From an uncultured Pelagibacteraceae bacterium (GTDB taxonomy: Bacteria; Pseudomonadota; Alphaproteobacteria; Pelagibacterales; Pelagibacteraceae): a DNA stretch of 64,000 nt. Shown here one piece after another: positions 31,186 to 39,221 of the stretch. The stretch lies in assembly GCA_902524115.1 (NCBI GenBank), contig CABZCA010000004.1, forward strand, positions 1 through 64,000. Reading direction: 5' to 3'. The notes under the pieces are model-generated. The model did no database searches. It saw only the letters and a program-made list of their open reading frames with translations, and was not told the DNA's origin. Every line of letters begins with the position of its first letter. Position 1 is the stretch's first letter. Made by a program: the position numbers and the translations under genes.

Positions 31186-31209
31186 AAATTTTAATGCAAA
31201 TTTTAATGC
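31186..31209 (+). repeat. Tandem 12-base repeat
   Basis: AAATTTTAATGC occurs twice head to tail (31186-31197 and 31198-31209). It lies in the gap between two divergent genes, just upstream of the lysE inverted repeat. It could be a paired protein-binding site or chance in A+T-rich DNA. Confidence 0.6.
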
Positions 31210-31229
31210 TTATGATATTATCACTTTTA

Positions 31230-31276
31230 GATAGTCCTATCTAGCCATCTTTAGCTCCCGGTTTTTTAGGACTATC
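31230..31276 (+). promoter_or_regulatory. Inverted repeat that could mask the lysE ribosome binding site
   Basis: GATAGTCCTA (31230-31239) is exactly complementary to TAGGACTATC (31267-31276), with a 27-base loop containing CTCCCGG. The only Shine-Dalgarno-like AGGA (31268-31271) lies in the second arm, ten bases before the LysE ATG. The stem ends five bases before that ATG. This is the geometry of a translational switch or of an operator. Confidence 0.55.
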
Positions 31277-31281
31277 CTAAG

Positions 31282-31896
31282 ATGCTTCCTCTAAATTATT
31301 TCCTTTTTCTCCAAATAATTCTTTTCATGTTTATTACCCCTGGAACACCGAGGATAGTAATAATTTCATATTCAATGAATTATGGAGTTAAGAAATGTGT
31401 ATGGACAGCATTAGGAGATGTTACTGCAAATATTATTCAAGCAACTCTTGTTATATTTGTTATTGGTTCATTTATTTCAGATAATCCTAAGTTGCTTAAT
31501 ACATTTAAGTGGGTTGGAATAGTTTATATTCTATATCTTGCTTATGATATTTATAAATCCCGACCAAAAAGTATAAATTCTGATGAAAAATCTGAAAAAA
31601 GTTTTCTATCTTTTTATAAAGATGGCTTTTTAGTTGCTGGGACAAGTCCTAAAGCTTGGATGTTTTTTCCATTTATTTTTCCACAATTTATTGATTTTAG
31701 CTCTAATTATGTTGTTCAATTTATTATTCTAATAACAACATATGTAATTTTAGATTTTTTATCTTTAGTCGGTTACGCAATTCTAGCAAATAAAATGATT
31801 ACTTGGGTTAAAGCAAACGCAAAAGTTATAAACACAATTTCTGCGTGCGTTTTAATAGTAATAGCTGGCATAATTGCATTTATGCAACAATATTAG
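31282..31896 (+). CDS. LysE-family amino-acid exporter
   Basis: Inner-membrane exporter of the LysE/RhtB superfamily, 204 residues with about six membrane helices. The N-terminal FLFLQIILFMFITPGTPRIVIISYSMNYG matches the family pattern TPGPnxl with Thr in place of Pro. FLVAGTSPKAWMFF is the second typical segment. Substrates in the family are amino acids such as lysine, homoserine and leucine. It is preceded by an inverted repeat that overlaps its ribosome binding site. Confidence 0.87.
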   Translation: MLPLNYFLFLQIILFMFITPGTPRIVIISYSMNYGVKKCVWTALGDVTANIIQATLVIFVIGSFISDNPKLLNTFKWVGIVYILYLAYDIYKSRPKSINSDEKSEKSFLSFYKDGFLVAGTSPKAWMFFPFIFPQFIDFSSNYVVQFIILITTYVILDFLSLVGYAILANKMITWVKANAKVINTISACVLIVIAGIIAFMQQY

Positions 31897-31979
31897 GTGT
31901 TAATGCGATACTACTGTTACTTGCAAAAAAATTAATTTCTTAGTTAAATAAGGTTTAAATTAATTAATTAATAATAAAA

Positions 31980-31986
31980 GAGGAGA
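31980..31986 (+). promoter_or_regulatory. Strong ribosome binding site of the first Liv binding protein
   Basis: GAGGAGA ends three bases before the ATG at 31990, after an A+T-rich leader of about 90 bases. It fits very high expression, as expected for a periplasmic binding protein. Confidence 0.7.
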
Positions 31987-31989
31987 TAA

Positions 31990-33228
31990 ATGAAAATTAA
32001 AAACATTATAATTACATTTGTTTCTGCAATAGCAATTTTATTTTCAACATCAGTTGTTTCTTTAGCAAAAGTAGTTGGTGATAAAATTATATTAGGTGCT
32101 GCAATTTCTTTAACTGGAAAATATTCATCTAATGGTGTTCATACTCAAAACGGTTACAACATGGCCGTTGACAGAATTAACAGCATGGGTGGTGTCAAAG
32201 TTGGAGGAAAAACTTACATGTTTGATATTATCTACTACGATGATGAATCAAACCCAAAAAGAGCGGCGCAACTTGCAGAAAGATTGATTTCACAAGATGG
32301 TGTTGAGTTTATGCTTGGACCTTACAGTTCAGGTTTAACTAAAGCAATTGCACCTGTAACTGAGAAATATGGTGTTCCAATGGTAGAAGCTAATGGTGCA
32401 TCAAGATCTTTGTTTACAAAAGGTTACAAATATTTATTTGCGGTGCTTGCGCCAGCAAACTTATATTTGGATGTTGCAATCAGAACAGCAGTTGAGCTTA
32501 ATGGTGGAAAAGGTGTAAGAATTGCACAAGCTTTTGAGCAAGATGCATTCTCACAGGACGTTAGATTGGGTATTTTAGATGCTGCAAAAGATACAGGATC
32601 AAAAATTATAATTGATGACAAACTTCCAAAAGAGCTTAATGATATGGCGGCAACTTTAGCAAAAGTTAAAGCAACTAAACCAGATGTTCTTGTAGTTTCA
32701 GGACACACAAAAGGTGCTTTAACAGCCATTAGACAAATTGCTGAAATGAAGGTTGATGTTCCAATGTTAGCAATGACACACTGTGATGCTGCTAAATTAT
32801 CTAAGCAACATGGTGCAAATTCACAATACGCTTTGTGTGCTTCTCAATGGCATAAAACATTAACATATAAAGATGATTTCTTTACTGATGGTATGACTTA
32901 TGATGCAGACTTTACAAAAGAGTTTGGTTATGCACCACCATACCAAGCAGCTGAGTCTTCTGCGGCTTTGTTAGTGTTTAAGGATGCTTTTGAAAGAGCA
33001 GGATCTTTTGATCAAAAGAAAGTTAGAGATGCTCTTGCTGCTACTAACATGCAAACTTTTTATGGAAACATAAAATTTGCTGAAGGTGGTCAAAACGTTG
33101 ATAAGCCAATGGTATTATTTCAAGTTATGTGTGATGATGCAGGAAAATGTGAAAATAAAGTTGTAGCTCCATTAAAATGGGCTTCAGCGGAATTAATTCA
33201 CCCAATTCCTAAGTGGTCAGACAGATAA
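31990..33228 (+). CDS. livK: Branched-chain amino acid/amide ABC transporter substrate-binding protein
   Basis: Periplasmic type I solute-binding protein. The signal peptide MKIKNIIITFVSAIAILFSTSVVSLAK is followed by the family start ILGAAISLTGKYSSNGVHTQNGYNMAVDRIN. The middle block YDDESNPKRAAQLAERLISQDGVEFMLGPYSSG is the classical Peripla_BP_6 region. It has 412 residues with two Cys near the C-terminus. The permease and ATPase genes follow after a strong terminator. The exact ligand is unknown. Confidence 0.93.
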   Translation: MKIKNIIITFVSAIAILFSTSVVSLAKVVGDKIILGAAISLTGKYSSNGVHTQNGYNMAVDRINSMGGVKVGGKTYMFDIIYYDDESNPKRAAQLAERLISQDGVEFMLGPYSSGLTKAIAPVTEKYGVPMVEANGASRSLFTKGYKYLFAVLAPANLYLDVAIRTAVELNGGKGVRIAQAFEQDAFSQDVRLGILDAAKDTGSKIIIDDKLPKELNDMAATLAKVKATKPDVLVVSGHTKGALTAIRQIAEMKVDVPMLAMTHCDAAKLSKQHGANSQYALCASQWHKTLTYKDDFFTDGMTYDADFTKEFGYAPPYQAAESSAALLVFKDAFERAGSFDQKKVRDALAATNMQTFYGNIKFAEGGQNVDKPMVLFQVMCDDAGKCENKVVAPLKWASAELIHPIPKWSDR

Positions 33229-33241
33229 TATAAAAAAGAAT

Positions 33242-33272
33242 AAAAGCCCCCTAGCATTAGGGGGCTTTTTTT
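33242..33272 (+). terminator. Rho-independent terminator between binding protein and permease genes
   Basis: AAAAGCCCCCTA pairs with TAGGGGGCTTTT around GCAT, followed by a T run. It is the strongest hairpin seen in the window. Placed inside the transporter operon, it should let only part of the transcripts continue into livH-livM-livG-livF. Confidence 0.93.
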
Positions 33273-33290
33273 ATAAGCATTTAAAAAATT

Positions 33291-34184
33291 ATGGATTTTT
33301 TAATATTTCAAGTTCCAATGTTAACCGTTCAAGCTGTCTTAGACGGATTGTTACTTGGAATATTATTTGCACTTATTGCATATGGAATGGCTCTTCAATG
33401 GGGAGTTATGAATATAATTAACATTGCTCAAGGTGATCTTGTTATATTAGGTGGATATATTGCATACTTTATGTATCTTTATGGAATTCACCCAGCGTGG
33501 GGAGTAATAGTCTCGCCAATTATAATGTATTTTGTTGGGGTTATAATTTACAAATTGGTTATTAATAAGGTTGTTGATAGAGATTTGTTCATCTCAATTC
33601 TTGCAACGTTTGGCATAAGTATTTTATTTATGCAGTTAATGAACTTTGCTTTCGGTGCAGATGTTGTTCTTGCAAATTCTGGTTATGGGACAACTATGTT
33701 ATTTGATAATTCTGTAACATTGCCAAACTCTAAGATTTTCTCAGCATTTATAAGCATAGTATTTGCTATTGGATTGGTGATTTATATGAAAAAATCAAAA
33801 CTAGGACGAGCTATTAGAGCAACTGCTCAAAATGCAAGAGCAGCAAAGATATTAGGTGTAGATACAGAAAAGGTTTACGCAGCAACTTTTGGAATAAACG
33901 CAGCATTGTGTGGAGTTGCTGGAGCACTAATCTCGATTACATTTACCATTCATCCTTATATGGGATTACCTTACACAATAAGATCTTTTATGATTGTAAT
34001 TGTTGCTGGTTTAGGAAATTTACCTGGAGTAGCTATGTCAGGAATGGGCCTTGGTGTTTTTGAGGAATTTGCAGATTATATTTTAGGAACAGAATTTAGA
34101 ATAGGCTCTGTATTTTTATTATTAGTTTTAATTTTAGTTTATAGAAGATTTAAACTTTCTAAAAAAAGAGAGTACTTAAAATAA
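33291..34184 (+). CDS. livH: Branched-chain amino acid ABC transporter permease (LivH type)
   Basis: Inner-membrane permease with about eight helices and 297 residues. The family start LDGLLLGILFALIAYGMALQWGVMNIINIAQGDLVILGGY is clear. RATAQNARAAKILGVDTEKVYAATFGI is the cytoplasmic coupling loop for the ATPases. It overlaps livM by one base and belongs with the upstream binding protein. Confidence 0.94.
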   Translation: MDFLIFQVPMLTVQAVLDGLLLGILFALIAYGMALQWGVMNIINIAQGDLVILGGYIAYFMYLYGIHPAWGVIVSPIIMYFVGVIIYKLVINKVVDRDLFISILATFGISILFMQLMNFAFGADVVLANSGYGTTMLFDNSVTLPNSKIFSAFISIVFAIGLVIYMKKSKLGRAIRATAQNARAAKILGVDTEKVYAATFGINAALCGVAGALISITFTIHPYMGLPYTIRSFMIVIVAGLGNLPGVAMSGMGLGVFEEFADYILGTEFRIGSVFLLLVLILVYRRFKLSKKREYLK

Positions 34185-35233
34185 TGAATAAAAATATAAT
34201 TTTATATGCTGCGATTTTAATATTTGGTGTTGCGGCACCTTTTGTTTTCCCAGCATTTAAAGTTCAATTGTCTATTCTTTGTATCTTAATCATCTTAGCA
34301 ATTACATGGAATGTTCAAGGTGGAGAAATGGGATATAATACTTTTGGAAATATTCTTTTTTATGGACTTGGAATGTATCTCTGTGCCTCTGTTCAGGTTG
34401 GGATGTTCTTTCCTTTAGCTGAATGGACAGAAGGTGGTGGAGAAAAAACATTTGTCCATACTCCTGCACAATTTTTTCAAGGATTTGCAGTAGGACTTGC
34501 TGTAGCTGCAATTGTTCCTGCAATAGTAGCAGGTTTAATTGGCTACTCAATTTTAGGACTTAGAGGACATTATTTTGCGATTTGCACATTAGGTTTAGGT
34601 GTTGCTGCTGGAGAAATTTCAGGAGGAATAGAAATTATTGGAGCGGGTCAAGGATTTACCACTCCTCCTTTTCCAAAAGTTGGAAGTTTAGAAGCAAGAG
34701 GAGAATTTTTTTATTTTTGTAGCTTTGCAGTTTTAATTTTTACATTTCTTGCTGTTAAAGCAATTTACTCAACCAGATTTAAATTAGTTCTGAATGCAAT
34801 AAGAGATAATGAAGATAAGGCAGAAGCCATGGGTATCCAAACTATGAAGTATAAAATTATTGGTTGGATGATATCTGCTTTTTTCTGTGGTCTAGCTGGA
34901 GGTATCATGGGTGGACTTGTTGGTTATATAGATTCAACTGATGTTGCTTTTGATGGAAGAGAAATGGGAGTGTTTATGGTATTAATGGCAATATTAGGTG
35001 GTAAAGGAACTTTGTGGGGACCCGTTATTGGAGCTACCGTATTTCATATATTTAAAGAGGGTTTTTGGACATTCTTCCTTGGATGGCAGTATGTAGCCCT
35101 TGGAGTACTAATAGTTGTCATTGTTATCTATTTCCCTGAGGGAATTATGGGGTGGTTAAGAGAAAAATATCCTGAGAGATTTGGAGAAGTGGTCGATGAG
35201 GCTGATCGTAAGGCACAGGTTGAACTTAAATGA
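34184..35233 (+). CDS. livM: Branched-chain amino acid ABC transporter permease (LivM type)
   Basis: Second permease of the importer, 349 residues. Typical segments are LGLRGHYFAICTLGLGVAAGEI, the coupling loop LNAIRDNEDKAEAMGIQTMKYKIIGWMISAF and the C-terminal YFPEGIMGWLREKY. A loop of about 25 polar residues after the second helix (AEWTEGGGEKTFVHTPAQFF) is somewhat longer than usual. It overlaps livG by four bases. Confidence 0.94.
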   Translation: MNKNIILYAAILIFGVAAPFVFPAFKVQLSILCILIILAITWNVQGGEMGYNTFGNILFYGLGMYLCASVQVGMFFPLAEWTEGGGEKTFVHTPAQFFQGFAVGLAVAAIVPAIVAGLIGYSILGLRGHYFAICTLGLGVAAGEISGGIEIIGAGQGFTTPPFPKVGSLEARGEFFYFCSFAVLIFTFLAVKAIYSTRFKLVLNAIRDNEDKAEAMGIQTMKYKIIGWMISAFFCGLAGGIMGGLVGYIDSTDVAFDGREMGVFMVLMAILGGKGTLWGPVIGATVFHIFKEGFWTFFLGWQYVALGVLIVVIVIYFPEGIMGWLREKYPERFGEVVDEADRKAQVELK

Positions 35234-35970
35234 GTATACTAGAAGTAAATAATGTGAGTAAATCTTTTGGAGGTGTAAAGGCCAATGTTGATATTTCTAT
35301 GGCAGTCGAAAAAGGAAAAATTGTTGGACTTATTGGTCCAAATGGATCTGGAAAAACTACGTTATTTAATTCTATAGTAGGAACTTATCCCATAGATCAA
35401 GGTTCAATAAAATTTAATGGTAAAGAAGTTTCAGAATTGCCAGTTCCAATTATTGCAAAACTTGGTCTTTTAAGAACATTCCAACAAACAAGAATCTATG
35501 GAAAACTTAACTGTGTCGATAACATGTTAATAAGTCATAAAGCTAGTGATGAAAGTTTAGTTTCCATTTTCTCAAAAATTCCTAAAGACTTAACAGATAA
35601 GGCTGAAAATTTGCTTAACTTTGTTGGACTATACCAGAAGAGAAATTTAAGAGCAGGTGACTTATCATTTGGTCAACAAAAACTTTTAGAACTTGCAATG
35701 GCATTGATGAATGAACCAGAAATGTTACTTTTAGATGAACCAACTGCAGGTATTAATCCAACATTGATAAATGGAATTATAGATAGATTAATAAAAGTAA
35801 ATCAAGATTTTGGAATTACTTTATTAGTCATTGAGCATAATATGAGAGTAATTATGCAATTGGCAGAAAGTATTTTTTGCTTAGCACATGGAAAAATGCT
35901 TGCCAATGGAACACCAGATGAAATTAAAAATGATAAGCGAGTTATAGATGCTTATTTAGGAGCACAATAA
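35230..35970 (+). CDS. livG: ABC transporter ATP-binding protein (LivG type)
   Basis: One of two ATPases of the importer, 246 residues. Walker A is GPNGSGKTT, the signature is LSFGQQKLLELAMAL (F in place of the usual second G) and Walker B is MLLLDEPTAGINP. The H-loop is LLVIEHNM. The LivG-specific LRTFQQTRIYGKL is present. It overlaps livM by four bases and livF by one. Confidence 0.95.
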   Translation: MSILEVNNVSKSFGGVKANVDISMAVEKGKIVGLIGPNGSGKTTLFNSIVGTYPIDQGSIKFNGKEVSELPVPIIAKLGLLRTFQQTRIYGKLNCVDNMLISHKASDESLVSIFSKIPKDLTDKAENLLNFVGLYQKRNLRAGDLSFGQQKLLELAMALMNEPEMLLLDEPTAGINPTLINGIIDRLIKVNQDFGITLLVIEHNMRVIMQLAESIFCLAHGKMLANGTPDEIKNDKRVIDAYLGAQ

Positions 35971-36755
35971 TGGCTAATCAATATGAAGTATTAGGTAAAG
36001 CACCTGGCGCTGACGATCTAAAAAAGCTCTCAGAGGACAATATTCACTTAACAATTAAAGGTTTGTCAGCTGGCTATGGTAAAATGGAAATTTTACATAA
36101 TTTAGATTTGTTTGTCAGCAAGGCACAATCATTATGCTTGATAGGCCCTAATGGAGCAGGGAAATCGACAATTCTTCATTCAATATATGGTTTTACCAAT
36201 ATTTTTTCTGGTAAAATCGAAGTTGATGGCAAAGAAATAACAAACCTTACGCCGGCAGAGAAACTAAAATCTCAAGGAATAGCTTATATTCTTCAAGATA
36301 ATTCTGTTTTTCCAGACATGACTGTAGAAGAAAACCTTTTAATGGGTGGATATATAAAAGATAAAACTGAAGAGTCATTTGAAGAAGCAGAGAGAGTTCT
36401 TCAGAAATATGAGAGATTAAGAAATAGAAGAAACCAACCGGCTAAAGTTTTGTCTGGTGGTGAGAGAAGATTGTTAGAAATATCTAGAGCTTTGGTAATG
36501 AAACCATCTATTTTATTAGTTGATGAACCTTCAATTGGATTAGAACCAAGATATATTCAAATGGTATTTGAAATCTTAGATGATCTTCAAAAAAATGAGA
36601 AAAAAACAATTATATTGGTTGAACAAAATGCCAAAAAGGGTTTGGAGTTTGCCGACATTGGATATGTTTTAGTTTCTGGACAAACTGCTATTGCAGGTAA
36701 AGGAGATGAACTTCTAAATAATCCAGATGTGGGTCGTCTATTTTTAGGCGGTTGA
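35970..36755 (+). CDS. livF: ABC transporter ATP-binding protein (LivF type)
   Basis: Second ATPase, 261 residues. Walker A is GPNGAGKST, the signature LSGGERRLLEISRAL and Walker B ILLVDEPSIGLEP. The H-loop region reads ILVEQNAKKGLEFAD, with Gln in place of the switch His, as is normal for LivF. The N-terminal 25 residues (QYEVLGKAPGADDLKKLSEDN) are an extension. It overlaps azlC by four bases, so the exporter genes are on the same message. Confidence 0.95.
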   Translation: MANQYEVLGKAPGADDLKKLSEDNIHLTIKGLSAGYGKMEILHNLDLFVSKAQSLCLIGPNGAGKSTILHSIYGFTNIFSGKIEVDGKEITNLTPAEKLKSQGIAYILQDNSVFPDMTVEENLLMGGYIKDKTEESFEEAERVLQKYERLRNRRNQPAKVLSGGERRLLEISRALVMKPSILLVDEPSIGLEPRYIQMVFEILDDLQKNEKKTIILVEQNAKKGLEFADIGYVLVSGQTAIAGKGDELLNNPDVGRLFLGG

Positions 36756-37459
36756 TGATCAACTCCAAATATTTTCTTCAAGGAATACTTGCATCAAAAA
36801 AGTTTGATAGTCCAGCCATTGCCTTGGGTGCGAGTTTTGTTGCAATTGGCGCTTTACTTAAAAATTTAGGTTTTACTATTCAAGAAAGTATATTTTCAAC
36901 TTTGTTAACTTACGCTCTTCCAGGATCTTTAGTCATGGCAGAGTCTATGTTAATTGGTGCCTCGCTTGTAAATATTTTTCTTGCAGTATGGTTAGTTAAC
37001 TCAAGACTTTATCCAATGACAGTTTCAATTATGCCATTATTAAAACATGAAAGCCAACCAAGATGGAAATATTACTTATCATGTCATTTTGTTGCTGTTT
37101 CATCGTGGTTGATTTTAAAAAGTAACTATGAGGAAATAGAAAGGAAATACCGAATAGATTTTTGGATTGGTATAGGAACAGCTACATGGTTAGTTGCAAT
37201 TTTTTCAACCATTATTGGTTATTATGCTTCTGATTTTCTAAATAGAGATATGATTATTGCTCTAGCGATAATAAACCCAATTTATTTTATGTGTGCAATG
37301 ATAGGTGTAATGAAGACAGTACAACTTACATCTGCAATTTTACTTGGTGCATTATTAGGACCTATTTTTTATTTTATTTCTCCCGAGTGGAGTGTGCTTA
37401 TCGGTGGGTTGGTTGCTGGAACAATTTCTTATTTTATTGGAGAAAAATATGGCAGTTAA
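36752..37459 (+). CDS. azlC: AzlC-family branched-chain amino acid exporter, large subunit
   Basis: Membrane protein of 235 residues related to AzlC/YgaZ, which with a small AzlD/YgaH subunit exports branched-chain amino acids. ALGASFVAIGALLKNLGFTIQESIFSTLLTYALPGSLVMAESMLIGASL resembles the family start, and RLYPMTVSIMPLL is typical. It overlaps livF and azlD, placing an exporter next to an importer of related substrates. Confidence 0.85.
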   Translation: MMINSKYFLQGILASKKFDSPAIALGASFVAIGALLKNLGFTIQESIFSTLLTYALPGSLVMAESMLIGASLVNIFLAVWLVNSRLYPMTVSIMPLLKHESQPRWKYYLSCHFVAVSSWLILKSNYEEIERKYRIDFWIGIGTATWLVAIFSTIIGYYASDFLNRDMIIALAIINPIYFMCAMIGVMKTVQLTSAILLGALLGPIFYFISPEWSVLIGGLVAGTISYFIGEKYGS

Positions 37460-37775
37460 TATAGTTTTAGCAATAATAGTAACTTCTTTAGCAACTTATT
37501 TATCGAGATTTCTTGGAGCATTTACCTCAGAAAAAATTAGTGAAAAGTCTAAAATTTATAGATGGTTTAATTGTATAGCATATTCAACTTTAGCTGCCTT
37601 AATTTCAAGAATACTCATATTTCCGTCAGGAGATCTTTCCGAAGTCAACTATATTTCAAGGATAATTGTAATTTTATTATCAATATTAATTTTTTATGTC
37701 ACAAAAAGAAATTTAGTTTATCCAACAGTATTATCTGCTATAATTTTGGCTGCATTAAATAGTTTTGCGGTATGA
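37449..37775 (+). CDS. azlD: AzlD-family exporter small subunit
   Basis: About 108 residues with three or four membrane helices. The ORF track starts at 37392, but MAVNIVLAIIVTSLATYLSRFLGAF at 37449 is the expected N-terminus and overlaps the end of azlC by 11 bases. The helix pattern and partnership with AzlC define the call. It overlaps the next gene by four bases. Confidence 0.82.
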   Translation: MAVNIVLAIIVTSLATYLSRFLGAFTSEKISEKSKIYRWFNCIAYSTLAALISRILIFPSGDLSEVNYISRIIVILLSILIFYVTKRNLVYPTVLSAIILAALNSFAV

Positions 37776-38284
37776 AAAAACTTATTTTTATTATATTTTT
37801 TTTAATTTTTAGCAGTAATGTAAACGCTGGTTGTGATGATCCTATAACTGATGGTGTAGATTACACAAAATGCAAATTTTCAGATGGTCAAGATTTACAA
37901 GGTAGTTACCTTCCTAATTCAAATCTGTCTTTTGCAAGTTTTATCCAAGTAAATTTTGACAAGAGCATAATGATGAATTCAAATCTTTCATTTGGCACAT
38001 TTTCTGAGTCATCGTTTATTAGAGCGAATTTGTATGAGTCAATTTTAACAGGTGCGAACCTTGAACTTTCAAATTTCTCGAGTGCTAATTTAACAAGAGT
38101 GGACTTCATGGGGTCTACATTGATTGATACAAATTTTCAAAATTCAAACTTAATGGAAGCAAATTTTACGTCTTCAAATATTTTGAATGCAAATTTTGAT
38201 GGAGCTAACCTTATAGGTGCGACCTGGACTAATGGTGAAATTTGTGGACCAGACTCAATAGGAATTTGCAATAAAATAAATTAA
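37772..38284 (+). CDS. Secreted pentapeptide-repeat protein
   Basis: A 170-residue protein with signal peptide MKKLIFIIFFLIFSSNVNAG. From residue 40 there are about 20 imperfect five-residue repeats of the form A(N/D)LxX (ANLYES, ANLELS, ANLTRV, ANFTSS, ANLIGA), which fold as a right-handed beta helix. One Cys pair lies before the repeats (CDDP...CKF) and another at the C-terminus (CGPDSIGIC), probably capping disulfides. The role is unknown. It is coupled to azlD and CsiD by short overlaps. Confidence 0.85.
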   Translation: MKKLIFIIFFLIFSSNVNAGCDDPITDGVDYTKCKFSDGQDLQGSYLPNSNLSFASFIQVNFDKSIMMNSNLSFGTFSESSFIRANLYESILTGANLELSNFSSANLTRVDFMGSTLIDTNFQNSNLMEANFTSSNILNANFDGANLIGATWTNGEICGPDSIGICNKIN

Positions 38285-39204
38285 TGCAAGATTTAAAACA
38301 AATAGGTGGATTTGATATATCCTTTCATGAAAAATCAAAAAGAATTATAAATATTAAAATTGAAGACGAAATAATTGAAAGACTTATATTTCCGTTTAAA
38401 AAATTTGATATTACGGCACTCGAATATAAACCTTTTACACGTTTTACAATTGCAAAAAGTTTAGATGAGACTACATCTCATGAGCTGGGCAAACTTTTAA
38501 ACCATATATTAAAAAATAGAAATACAGGATGTTTCATAATAGGACCAAAAAATATTTCATCTAAAATTGATCAAACATTTTTAATTAAATTATCTACAGC
38601 AATTACCCATTTAATTGGTAACCCTAATCATGACTCAATGGCAGGAAAATATTATGCGAGATTTCACGTAAAGCATGAGGATAATAGCGACTCTTATTTA
38701 AGAAAAGCATATATAAACATGGATCTTCATACTGACGGCACTTATGTAAAAGAGACTACTGATTGGATATTGATGTCAAAATTAGAGGAAGAAAATGTAG
38801 ATGGTGGAGAAACTGCTTTATTACATCTTGATGATTGGGAACATTTATCAGATTTAGCAAATGATGAAATTGGTAAGCAAGATTTTATTTGGGGTTCACC
38901 TAAGAGTAAAAATGTAGGTTATAAAGTTGAACATCCAGTTTTTTCAAAAGATCAAAACGGAGAAGCTACAATTTCCTATATAGACCAATTTCCAGAACCA
39001 AAAAATATGAAGCAGGGTTTATTTCTTCAAAAATTATCAGACTCATTAGAGGGAAGCCAAAATAAAATTGTAACCTCTCTACCCGTGGGTAGTGCTATAG
39101 TTGCAAATAATTACTTTTGGCTACATGGAAGAAAACCATTCAAAGAAAACAAAAAATTATCAAGGGAATTGCTTAGAATTAGAGGTTCCTTTTTTAATAA
39201 TTAA
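38284..39204 (+). CDS. glaH: CsiD/GlaH-type glutarate 2-hydroxylase (Fe(II)/2OG)
   Basis: Strongly resembles E. coli CsiD, which hydroxylates glutarate to L-2-hydroxyglutarate. Shared blocks are ALEYKPFTRFTIAKSLD, GKYYARFHVKHEDNSDSYLRKAY and LLHLDDWEHL. The iron site is HTD (His149, Asp151) in MDLHTDGTYV, with the distal His in NNYFWLHGRKPF. The 306 residues fit. No L-2-hydroxyglutarate oxidase (LhgO) is adjacent; the usual partner must be elsewhere or be replaced. Confidence 0.92.
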   Translation: MQDLKQIGGFDISFHEKSKRIINIKIEDEIIERLIFPFKKFDITALEYKPFTRFTIAKSLDETTSHELGKLLNHILKNRNTGCFIIGPKNISSKIDQTFLIKLSTAITHLIGNPNHDSMAGKYYARFHVKHEDNSDSYLRKAYINMDLHTDGTYVKETTDWILMSKLEEENVDGGETALLHLDDWEHLSDLANDEIGKQDFIWGSPKSKNVGYKVEHPVFSKDQNGEATISYIDQFPEPKNMKQGLFLQKLSDSLEGSQNKIVTSLPVGSAIVANNYFWLHGRKPFKENKKLSRELLRIRGSFFNN

Positions 39205-39221
39205 GTATAGTAATTACTTCT

